Shown piece after piece: positions 1 through 5,491 of a stretch of 5,491 nucleotides of DNA. Every line of letters begins with the position of its first letter. Within the stretch, counting starts at the first letter, position 1. Source of the DNA: a bacterium (GTDB lineage: Bacteria > UBP15 > UBA6099 > DSWB01); assembly GCA_020061125.1 (NCBI GenBank), contig JAGUYV010000030.1, positions 1 through 5,491 on the forward strand. The letters are read 5' to 3'. A program made the translations under genes and the position numbers. Under the pieces are notes generated by a model. It did no database searches. It was given only the letters and a program-made list of their open reading frames with translations, and had not been told where the DNA came from.

Positions 1-102
1 CTCGGCTCACGCATCCTGCGCAGCGAAACCGCCGCGGCTGCGGCCGCGGCTCTGGCCCTGCACGCCATGGGCGCGCTCGACGCGCCTCTGCCGGATCTGT
101 AA
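1..102 (+). CDS. rsmE: 16S rRNA (uracil1498-N3)-methyltransferase RsmE, C-terminal end (5' partial)
   Basis: The reading frame is open from the left window edge to a TAA at 100-102, giving 33 residues. It begins with LGSRILRSETA, which matches the conserved C-terminal LGxRILRxETA block of RsmE. In that family this block forms part of the SPOUT-type trefoil knot that binds S-adenosylmethionine. RsmE methylates N3 of U1498 in 16S rRNA of the small ribosomal subunit and acts in the cytoplasm. An alanine-rich helix (seven Ala in a row) and a short tail ending in PDL follow, so the true C-terminus is present. The N-terminal PUA-like domain and most of the SPOUT domain lie outside the window. The next gene on the same strand starts 48 bases downstream with no terminator between, so co-transcription is possible. 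The identification rests on one short but distinctive motif. Confidence 0.85.
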   Translation, partial: LGSRILRSETAAAAAAALALHAMGALDAPLPDL

Positions 103-137
103 CCCGTTGCCCGTCTCGGCATTGTGATGGGCCGGTC

Positions 138-141
138 GGAG
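138..141 (+). promoter_or_regulatory. Shine-Dalgarno GGAG for the membrane protein start at 151
   Basis: GGAG lies nine bases before the ATG at 151. The alternative starts at 124 (GTG) and 127 (ATG) have no purine-rich element at a suitable distance, so this site decides the start. Confidence 0.6.
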
Positions 142-150
142 ACAATAACC

Positions 151-717
151 ATGAACTGGCGCATAGCGGCGGACATCGCGATTGGCCTGGCGGTTCCCCT
201 GGGGTTTGCAGCGGCGTTCGCCGCGGGCAAGGTGACAAAGCGGGAGTTGCTATTTCTGGCCGCGGGCTTCGCCATCGGCGCGTCGTTCGAGTTTTTTACA
301 TGGGCAATGGGCGGGGATTTCTTTTTCGTAATCTTGGACTGGCCTCTGCCCATGGCCACCTATTACCTGTGCCATTCCTCGTGGGACGCGGGCATCTTCT
401 TCGCCGGGTATGCGCTGTGCGCGGCGCTGCTTCGCAAGCCCCGGGCGTCGGTCGCGGTGTCGTTCGACTGGCGGGAAGCGCTGATCATGACCGTGTGGGG
501 CGCGGGCACCGCGTTTTTCGTGGAGATCGCGGGCAACGGAATCATCTGGCAATATGTTCCCGGCAAATGGAATCCCGAATGGATCACCGTGGCCGGGCGC
601 AGGTACACCATATTCATTCAGGCCGTGTGGCTCGCGGCTCCGGCTGTGTTCTATGCGTGCTGCCTTGGGATTTCCAGGGCGTCGCGAAGGGACCAAAACC
701 CCGAGTCCGGGGAATAG
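151..717 (+). CDS. Uncharacterised integral membrane protein, about five helices
   Basis: This is a 188-residue hydrophobic protein whose family I do not recognise. The ATG at 151 was chosen because GGAG sits nine bases upstream; the frame stays open to GTG 124 and ATG 127, which would add nine or eight residues. Likely membrane segments, judged by eye, are residues 5-25, 32-54, 70-95, 110-128 and 152-175. The tail (SRASRRDQNPESGE) is charged, and basic residues (K27, K30, R31; R95, K96, R98) mark likely cytoplasmic loops. Polar residues lie in or next to the hydrophobic stretches: E47, H75, D79, E125 and N129. Aromatic residues cluster around residues 131-144 (IIWQYVPGKWNPEW). No signal peptide cleavage site is evident. 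The polar intramembrane residues could mean an enzyme or a transporter rather than a simple anchor, but no function can be assigned. It sits 48 bases after rsmE on the same strand. Confidence 0.75.
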   Translation: MNWRIAADIAIGLAVPLGFAAAFAAGKVTKRELLFLAAGFAIGASFEFFTWAMGGDFFFVILDWPLPMATYYLCHSSWDAGIFFAGYALCAALLRKPRASVAVSFDWREALIMTVWGAGTAFFVEIAGNGIIWQYVPGKWNPEWITVAGRRYTIFIQAVWLAAPAVFYACCLGISRASRRDQNPESGE

Positions 718-754
718 GCCAGAGCGGCTGGCGGGTCCGGCCGTTCCTCCCGTA

Positions 755-782
755 TTGAATCCGCAGGCGCAGGCGATACAAT
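755..782 (+). promoter_or_regulatory. Sigma70-like promoter for the alpha/beta hydrolase gene
   Basis: A -35 box TTGAAT (755-760) and a -10 box TACAAT (777-782) are separated by 16 bp. They match the consensus at 4/6 and 5/6 positions. Transcription would begin near 789, inside the gap after the membrane protein gene. This falls downstream of the in-frame ATG at 785, so a transcript from here would use the start at 821 or later. The call is by eye; chance matches are less likely in GC-rich DNA but cannot be excluded. Confidence 0.5.
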
Positions 783-803
783 GTATGCGTGAAAAATACC
801 GGC

Positions 804-810
804 AAGGGGG
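804..810 (+). promoter_or_regulatory. Shine-Dalgarno AAGGGGG for the hydrolase start at 821
   Basis: This purine run ends ten bases before the ATG at 821. It lies within the short leader predicted from the promoter at 755-782. No comparable site precedes the ATG at 785. Confidence 0.5.
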
Positions 811-820
811 TTGGCGCGGC

Positions 821-1777
821 ATGCGGGTTGCAGGGTTGATAAACCGGGACAAGAGGTTTCGACGATATTTGAAGGCGCAGACGGCGCTGGTCGCGGCGGC
901 GCTGCTGTGGTGCGCAGCCGCATGCGCGGCGCCCGCGCCCACGCTCCCGGATTATTCCTATGGGCCGCACGAGCGCAATGTGCTGGATTTCTGGCGGGCG
1001 GAATCCGCAACGCCCGCGCCGGTTGTGATCTACATCCACGGCGGCGGCTTCTATCTCGGGAGCAAGGGGCAGGTGAACGGCGCAGACATCGAGACATGCC
1101 TGAATAACGGCGTGTCCGTGGCGTCTATCAATTACCCTTACTATGCCGATGTGTCGCTGCAAGGCATCATCCGCGACAACATCGCGCGCGCCGTGCAGTT
1201 TCTGCGCTACAAATCCGGAGAACTGAACATAGACAAGGACCGGATCGCCGTGTACGGGCAGTCCGCGGGCGCAGGCTCGTCCCTGTGGCTTGCATTTCAC
1301 GACGACCTCGCGGATCCCGCGAGCCAGGACCCGGTTCTGCGTGAGTCGTCGCGCGTGCGCGCCGCGGGCGCCATTGACACGCAGGCCACTTATGATTTCC
1401 TGCGATGGCCCGAAATCTTCAAACACACCATAGACGGCCGGGCCATGAACGGCTGGATGATGGTCATGAAGCAGGTCATTCTCGAGATGTATCATGTGAA
1501 AAAGGAGAAGGATCTCAAATCTCCGGAAAATGCGGCCATGCGAAGCGACCTTGACATGCTCGCGCTCATGGATGCATCCGACCCGCCCGTGATCATGCAG
1601 ACCTTCGAGAGCCGGTTGAGGTCGTCCGATGTGCTCCATCACATCGCCCATCCCGTGACCGTGCTTGAAAATTGCGAAAAGACAGGAGTCTCGTGCACGC
1701 TGATCCGGGACGAAACGCCCGAGGAACAGCGCATTCGTGTGGTCGAATTCCTGATTCGCCATCTCAAGCAGGATTGA
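821..1777 (+). CDS. Exported alpha/beta hydrolase, HGGG (HSL/esterase-like) type
   Basis: This is a 318-residue protein of the alpha/beta-hydrolase fold, close to the usual length for the family. After a basic N-terminus (KRFRRYLK) there is a hydrophobic run (TALVAAALLW, residues 21-30) and Ala-rich residues ending near APAP at 37-40. This looks like a Sec signal peptide, so the enzyme probably acts outside the cytoplasm. HGGG (73-76) is the oxyanion-hole motif of hormone-sensitive-lipase-like esterases, and GQSAG (146-150) is the nucleophile elbow with Ser148. The likely reaction is hydrolysis of an ester on a small molecule or an acylated carbohydrate; the substrate is unknown. The usual C-terminal HGxxD acid and GHG-type histidine are not recognisable; D270 and H273/H274/H277 are possible replacements. 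ATG 821 has a Shine-Dalgarno site. ATG 785 overlaps the predicted promoter, and TTG 869 would give a shorter signal peptide. The gene ends at TGA just before a strong terminator. Confidence 0.88.
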   Translation: MRVAGLINRDKRFRRYLKAQTALVAAALLWCAAACAAPAPTLPDYSYGPHERNVLDFWRAESATPAPVVIYIHGGGFYLGSKGQVNGADIETCLNNGVSVASINYPYYADVSLQGIIRDNIARAVQFLRYKSGELNIDKDRIAVYGQSAGAGSSLWLAFHDDLADPASQDPVLRESSRVRAAGAIDTQATYDFLRWPEIFKHTIDGRAMNGWMMVMKQVILEMYHVKKEKDLKSPENAAMRSDLDMLALMDASDPPVIMQTFESRLRSSDVLHHIAHPVTVLENCEKTGVSCTLIRDETPEEQRIRVVEFLIRHLKQD

Positions 1778-1804
1778 TTTCCCAATACAAGATATCGCCA
1801 AAAT

Positions 1805-1838
1805 AAAACCGGCCCCCTGTGCGCAGGGGGCCGGTTTT
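1805..1838. terminator. Bidirectional intrinsic terminator between convergent genes
   Basis: A perfect 15-bp inverted repeat has its left arm at 1805-1819, its loop TGCG at 1820-1823 and its right arm at 1824-1838. The GC core CCGGCCCCCTG is flanked by AAAA on the left and TTTT on the right. On the plus strand the U-tract continues as TTTTCTGTTTT; on the minus strand it is TTTTATTTTGG. It therefore fits as a Rho-independent terminator for both the hydrolase gene (ends 1777, +) and the SLH protein gene (ends 1870, -). Confidence 0.93.
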
Positions 1839-1869
1839 CTGTTTTCGGAAGTTGTGCGGATGCGCGGGA

Positions 1870-4803
1870 TTACTTGTCCTGCAGCGCGATTTCCTCGGCG
1901 ATGACATTCACCATGAGCGGGTCCTTCATGCCGAGCAGGGACTGGGTGTAGATGTTCCAAGCGCCCACGCCCTGGGAATACTGTAGATTCTGGAAGATGT
2001 CGAAGTAGAATTTGCAGAAGTCATACTTGCTCGACGGCGCTTTTGTCCAGGGTTCGTACCGGTCCGAGCAGGCTGCGGTCATGCTGGAGCGCTGGATGCG
2101 GTTGAGGATCACATTGTAGCCCAGCGGCTCGAAGCCGGCCTTGTTCGCGGCCGCGCCCATGGACATTTCGCAGTCCGCGGTGCGGAACAGGGACCGGGTG
2201 CGGTCATCGGGATCTTCGTACAGCGCGGGGGCCAGGGAGCAGTCTTTGCGGAAGTGCCTGTTTTTACCCTTTTCCACCACGCCGAAGGCCAGCGGGTCTA
2301 TGAGCAGTTCCACTGCCAGCCGGGCCTGGATTTCCTTGTCGTCTTTTTTGCCCTGGGGATCGATCTGCATGGCTCGCAGGCGGCCGAACAGGTTCCACAC
2401 CTCGGGCTGATAGAGCACGACCTGCTCGGGCAGGTTCGCCGGGTCCGTGGTATCGGAGATGGCGGGCACCGAGGCCGGAGTCCCGCTGCCCAGGGTGTTG
2501 TGGTACTTGAGGGTGTAAACGATGGCGATTTCGCCGAGCACGGGTTCTTTCTGATCAATGAACGCTTCGCCGGGCATCTTGATGGCCTTGGCCCAGGACC
2601 GGCTTCCAAACGCCAGGACATTGGGATCCAGATCGAAGGTCTGCGTGTCTTTGGCTTTTTCGGGATCTTCGGGGTCGAGCAGGAGCATGGTCACACGCGC
2701 CGCAGTGTCGTTGTCGTTCATGACCACGCCGGTCACGCGGCCGTAATGCCGGGTGAAAGTTGCGATGGGAATGCGCGGCGCGTGTTCGCGGTGCGCCATG
2801 TCCACTTCGAGATAACCGAGCAGTTTTTTCTTGCCATCGGCCTCGATGCACTCCGAGGTGTCGCCGCTGCGGCCCGGCACGCATAGACCCTGGGCCTTGG
2901 ACTGCTCGGGGGGAATGCGCAGGTACAGGGTGAAGGAATCTTTTTTGGCGTCCCAGGCTTTCTCCTCGTCCTTGACATCGTCGGCGTCAATCATCATGCC
3001 GCCGTAGTCCAGAGTGAGGGACGCGATGCGTTTGCGCAGAGTGGCGTCCCACCCGTCGCGCGTGGCGGACTGGACCAGGGAGCTTACGGCCGCCGGGGAA
3101 TCCTGATAGGTGCGCTGATGCCAGGTGATGAAGTCCGCCATCTGCTGGATGCGGCTGCGCACCTGCGCCTTTTCGTTTTCTATGACATTGAGGTAGCAGA
3201 GGCGGCGGGCGTTGAGCTTGCCGCCGGAATACAGATCGAAGAAATCGTTTGCGGAGACCTCGCGCACCACGGCCGTGTCGTCGCCGTTCCAGCAGTCGCG
3301 CACATACAAGTAGGCCAGGTCGTCCACGCGGAACTCGCCGTCCTTGAGGGCCAGGGTGCGGCCGCCGCCGTCCACGCTCTTGATGATGCCCGAGGCGTCC
3401 CACATGCCGGGGCAGGATTTCTCGTTCCAGTTGCCGATGAAGAACTTGGACAGAATCGCCACGGCCTCGGAGCGGTCAATGTAGCGGTCCGGCTTGAGCC
3501 GGATGTCGGTGATGCCGCTGCGCGGATCGAGTTTGGCCGCGGCGTCCGCCTTGATGCCCGTGCGGGAATCAATCAGTCCTTCGCGCATGGCCACCACGAT
3601 GAAGCCCGGATAGTTCTGCGCGGCGTCCACATCCTCGCGCCGCTTGATTTCCCCGGCGGCCAGGCTGACATCGCTGAACCGCGTGTACTGCTGGTTCAGT
3701 TCCAGGGCGCGGTCCACAATGCCCGCGTAGTATTTGAAATTGTTCAGGGACTGGTTCACGGCCGGGCCGCAGTAGTATTTGTCAAATGAGTACTTGGCGT
3801 CGTTCGCGTTTTTGTCGCGGGCGATATAGTCCACCAGGGCCACGAAGGACGCGATGAACTCCTCGCGGGTCACGAACTGGTCCGGGAACGCGCGGCGGTC
3901 TTTGCCGTAGTCGTCCAGCGGGTTGACGCTGCGCTCCACATCCTTCCATTCATAGTCCGCGCCCGTGACTTTGGCGCGCCCCTTTTCGGACTTGGCTTTG
4001 TCCTTATCCTTGCTCTTGCTTTTTTCCTTGTCCTTTTTGCCTTCCTTGCCATCCTTTTTGGCGGCCTGGGCGGCATCGTCCTTGACAGCGGCGCGCATGC
4101 CCTTGAGAGTGTGAACATGCTCGAAAATGGCGCGGTCCACGACTTCCTCCATGTACATGAACGAGGGGTGCAGGGCGCGCACATCGTTGTACAGGGTCGG
4201 CTCATTGGTGCGCTGATGCAGGACTTCGGAGCGGTTCTGATACGGGCCGTGGGGGACATTCTGCCCGTCAATCACGATTTTGGTGTTCACATCGGCTTCG
4301 AGAGTGAAGGGGCCGCCTTTTTCGATGGAGTTCAGAAGGCGGGCGAAGATGACCACCAGGTCGGCGCGGGTGAGGTAGTGCTTGAACCACGAGTGCATGA
4401 TCGCGGCTTCGTGAACATCCGGGCCGTAGTTCTTGGTCACGAATTTCTCGATGGCGCGTTCCATGTCGAAGCGCTCGCCGCTGTGCCACCACATATTGTC
4501 CTGCGCGCACAGGTGGTTGTTGGCGCTCCAGTTGGCCCAGGGGAACCGCTTGCTGGCGTTCATTGTGGGCGTGTTGCCGAACCAGGACACGCACTGGCCC
4601 GTGTCTGTGGCGATTGTGCCTTCTTCGCACTTGTCGTCCCAGATCTCGCAGCCCAATCCCTGGATGTCTTTGAAGTAGACATGATCGGGAATTTCCTTGG
4701 GCGTTTCCCTGGCCTGCAACCGCGGCAGGGGCGCGGCAATCAGGGCCAGCAGGAAAATGCTGAACAAGCAGATTTTGGTCCGATCCATCCCAAATGTGTG
4801 CAT
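1870..4803 (-). CDS. Secreted SLH-domain surface protein with Lys-rich insert and unrecognised C-terminal half
   Basis: This is a secreted protein of about 977 residues. An N-terminal signal peptide (hydrophobic core CLFSIFLLALIAAPLP) probably ends near LQA, residues 29-31. Three S-layer-homology signatures follow: LTRAD (144-148), VTREE (311-315) and IDRSE (442-446). Each is followed by a hydrophobic helix, as at the end of an SLH module. FKDI (44-47) and FSDV (376-379) resemble SLH module starts. SLH triads usually bind pyruvylated or other cell-wall or envelope polymers, so surface attachment is inferred. The modules are split by long inserts, one of them Lys-rich (249-278). Two stretches (about 471-547 and 685-767) look beta-rich. 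The remainder to residue 977 is unrecognised. The mature part holds 14 cysteines, suggesting disulfides. ATG 4803 was chosen for its GGTGA five bases upstream; GTG 4812 and ATG 4788 are alternatives. The gene has its own promoter and a shared terminator. Existence of the gene is certain; the SLH assignment is fairly firm, its function unknown. Confidence 0.85.
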   Translation of the reverse strand: MHTFGMDRTKICLFSIFLLALIAAPLPRLQARETPKEIPDHVYFKDIQGLGCEIWDDKCEEGTIATDTGQCVSWFGNTPTMNASKRFPWANWSANNHLCAQDNMWWHSGERFDMERAIEKFVTKNYGPDVHEAAIMHSWFKHYLTRADLVVIFARLLNSIEKGGPFTLEADVNTKIVIDGQNVPHGPYQNRSEVLHQRTNEPTLYNDVRALHPSFMYMEEVVDRAIFEHVHTLKGMRAAVKDDAAQAAKKDGKEGKKDKEKSKSKDKDKAKSEKGRAKVTGADYEWKDVERSVNPLDDYGKDRRAFPDQFVTREEFIASFVALVDYIARDKNANDAKYSFDKYYCGPAVNQSLNNFKYYAGIVDRALELNQQYTRFSDVSLAAGEIKRREDVDAAQNYPGFIVVAMREGLIDSRTGIKADAAAKLDPRSGITDIRLKPDRYIDRSEAVAILSKFFIGNWNEKSCPGMWDASGIIKSVDGGGRTLALKDGEFRVDDLAYLYVRDCWNGDDTAVVREVSANDFFDLYSGGKLNARRLCYLNVIENEKAQVRSRIQQMADFITWHQRTYQDSPAAVSSLVQSATRDGWDATLRKRIASLTLDYGGMMIDADDVKDEEKAWDAKKDSFTLYLRIPPEQSKAQGLCVPGRSGDTSECIEADGKKKLLGYLEVDMAHREHAPRIPIATFTRHYGRVTGVVMNDNDTAARVTMLLLDPEDPEKAKDTQTFDLDPNVLAFGSRSWAKAIKMPGEAFIDQKEPVLGEIAIVYTLKYHNTLGSGTPASVPAISDTTDPANLPEQVVLYQPEVWNLFGRLRAMQIDPQGKKDDKEIQARLAVELLIDPLAFGVVEKGKNRHFRKDCSLAPALYEDPDDRTRSLFRTADCEMSMGAAANKAGFEPLGYNVILNRIQRSSMTAACSDRYEPWTKAPSSKYDFCKFYFDIFQNLQYSQGVGAWNIYTQSLLGMKDPLMVNVIAEEIALQDK
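3970..4059 (-). repeat. Lysine-rich low-complexity segment inside the SLH protein
   Basis: These 30 codons encode a highly charged tract with 14 Lys, 1 Arg, 4 Asp and 3 Glu and short KD/KS/KE alternations such as DKEKSKSKDKDKAKSEK. It interrupts the second SLH-like module, between the helix ending HTLKGM and the VTREE signature. It is probably a disordered or extended linker. Such codon-repeat tracts often vary in length between strains; that is inference here. Confidence 0.8.
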
Positions 4804-4808
4804 GAGGT

Positions 4809-4813
4809 TCACC
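4809..4813 (-). promoter_or_regulatory. Possible ribosome binding site GGTGA for the SLH protein start at 4803
   Basis: Reading the minus strand, GGTGA lies five bases before the ATG at 4803. It is a weak, slightly close match to the Shine-Dalgarno consensus, but it is better than anything ahead of GTG 4812 or ATG 4788. Confidence 0.4.
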
Positions 4814-4857
4814 GCCCGAATCAGGGTTAGCGCTTCTATTATCGAAAACCGGAACGC

Positions 4858-4886
4858 ATTATATCACAACAATTTAATAAAGACAA
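4858..4886 (-). promoter_or_regulatory. Strong sigma70-type promoter for the SLH protein gene
   Basis: On the minus strand, a -35 box TTGTCT (4886-4881, 4/6 match) and a perfect -10 box TATAAT (4863-4858) are separated by 17 bp. The surrounding 4858-4900 stretch is AT-rich, in sharp contrast with the GC-rich coding DNA. Transcription would begin near 4851, giving a leader of about 48 bases before ATG 4803. The near-ideal layout suggests high expression, as expected for an abundant surface protein. Confidence 0.75.
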
Positions 4887-4906
4887 TAAATGTGCAAACC
4901 GTGTCG

Positions 4907-5491
4907 TCATGGCGTGAAAACGCGCACGCGCGGAGGCAGGCCCGAGTCCGGCGCAGGTGTGGAAGTCAGGGTCACACTCACGGCCGGATCAATTTCGAAC
5001 AGCCTGAACCAGGGCACAAGCGTGTGCATGGAAAATCCTGACAGCACAAATGCCGGTGCGGCCGGTCCCAGGTTCAGCGATGTGCCCTCAAAGTATTGTG
5101 CGAACAGGGTGCGGGTCCGGGCCTCGACATCTTTCGCCAGCCTGACCCTGATTTCCGGATAAAGATTGCCGGGAATGTTGAACGGCGACGCGCCGCGCAT
5201 GCGCAGCTCCGTTTCCAGAGGCGGGCGTATCGCGGCCATGTAAAGGTAATCGTCGGCGAAGCGCTGGAGCAGGAATGCGGCATGCGCCGCGGCGCGCGCG
5301 CGGATGTCCGCGCCGCGTTCCGCATCCAGGCGAAGAATCCTGGCCATGAGCAGGTGAGCGGCCGCGGTTCCAAAGGCGTTGCCCGCGGTGTTCCATCCCG
5401 CGTATGAAGACAGGGCCGCGGGTCCGGGCCCGGCCAGCAGAAATCCGGCCAGAGCTTCGTCGGCCCGGTTCACCAGGCGCACATCGGCCAC
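4907..5491 (-). CDS. DUF4127 family protein, C-terminal part (5' end beyond the window)
   Basis: The frame is open from the right window edge to TGA at 4909-4907, giving about 194 C-terminal residues. The valine codon at the edge is probably internal, since DUF4127 proteins are much longer. YAGWNTAGN (fragment residues 30-38), followed by an FGTA stretch, and PWFRLFEID (160-168) near the end resemble conserved C-terminal blocks of DUF4127, a family of uncharacterised bacterial proteins. Between them lie an alanine-rich helical stretch (44-78) and DDYLYMAAIRP (80-90), also compatible with the family. The biochemical role is unknown. No transmembrane segment is visible in this part; the N-terminus, where a signal peptide would be, is not seen. 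The gene lies upstream of the SLH gene on the same strand. About 100 bases separate them, and the SLH gene has its own promoter, so co-transcription is not required. No clear terminator follows the stop codon. Confidence 0.75.
   Translation of the reverse strand: MADVRLVNRADEALAGFLLAGPGPAALSSYAGWNTAGNAFGTAAAHLLMARILRLDAERGADIRARAAAHAAFLLQRFADDYLYMAAIRPPLETELRMRGASPFNIPGNLYPEIRVRLAKDVEARTRTLFAQYFEGTSLNLGPAAPAFVLSGFSMHTLVPWFRLFEIDPAVSVTLTSTPAPDSGLPPRVRVFTP

Noticed and set aside
699-712. Small hairpin CCCCG-AGTC-CGGGG at the end of the membrane protein gene, considered as a terminator.
   Set aside because: The stem is only 5 bp and no T-tract follows; it lies inside the coding sequence before the stop codon.
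250-942. Minus-strand open frame of 230 codons across the membrane protein and the hydrolase start.
   Set aside because: It spans two real genes and an intergenic promoter, and is rich in Arg/Pro/His with no motif; it is a GC-rich shadow frame.
614-1960. Long minus-strand open frame of 448 codons opposite the hydrolase gene.
   Set aside because: It is antisense to a gene with clear HGGG and GQSAG motifs, has a His/Arg/Pro-rich composition typical of GC-rich shadow frames, and runs through the terminator hairpin.
2254-4830. Several plus-strand open frames of about 210-240 codons opposite the SLH protein gene.
   Set aside because: Their composition is that of the complement of the real gene, with no recognisable domain. 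The minus-strand frame has a signal peptide, SLH motifs, a promoter and a terminator.
4804-4851. Leader of the SLH gene considered as a riboswitch or attenuator.
   Set aside because: It is only about 48 bases long, with no stable hairpin or conserved aptamer pattern visible by eye.
5489-5491. GTG at the right edge as the real start of the DUF4127 protein.
   Set aside because: The window simply ends there. The family is longer and the residues at the edge look like the middle of the protein, so it is treated as 5'-partial.

Overview
This is a GC-rich bacterial window holding five protein genes, two of them cut by the window edges, with little non-coding space. The Gram type and lineage cannot be fixed from the sequence. 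A three-module S-layer-homology (SLH) protein, a DUF4127 protein and an HGGG-type exported hydrolase would fit an environmental lineage with a decorated cell surface. The PVC group, Hydrogenedentes-like phyla and Deltaproteobacteria are all possible, and this is only a guess.

Layout: positions 1-102 (+) are the C-terminal end of RsmE, the 16S rRNA m3U1498 methyltransferase. It is followed by an unrecognised membrane protein with about five helices (151-717, +). An exported alpha/beta hydrolase with HGGG and GQSAG motifs comes next (821-1777, +), with its own sigma70-like promoter at 755-782. A perfect 15-bp stem with a four-base loop at 1805-1838, with A/T tracts on both sides, is a shared bidirectional terminator for the hydrolase and the gene converging on it.

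That converging gene (1870-4803, -) fills more than half of the window. It encodes a secreted protein of about 977 residues. Its N-terminal half carries three widely spaced SLH-type signatures (LTRAD, VTREE, IDRSE), a lysine-rich insert and many cysteines; its C-terminal half is not recognised. A strong promoter (TTGTCT, 17 bp, TATAAT) lies just upstream. Upstream of that, on the same strand, is the C-terminal part of a DUF4127 protein (4907-5491), whose N-terminus lies beyond the right edge.

Functional links: RsmE is ribosome housekeeping. The hydrolase and the SLH protein both look exported, but they are transcribed separately and converge, so nothing ties them into one pathway. No mobile element, tRNA, rRNA, CRISPR array or clear multi-gene system is visible. 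The best candidate for something undescribed is the SLH protein, with its insert-split SLH triad and unrecognised C-terminal half.
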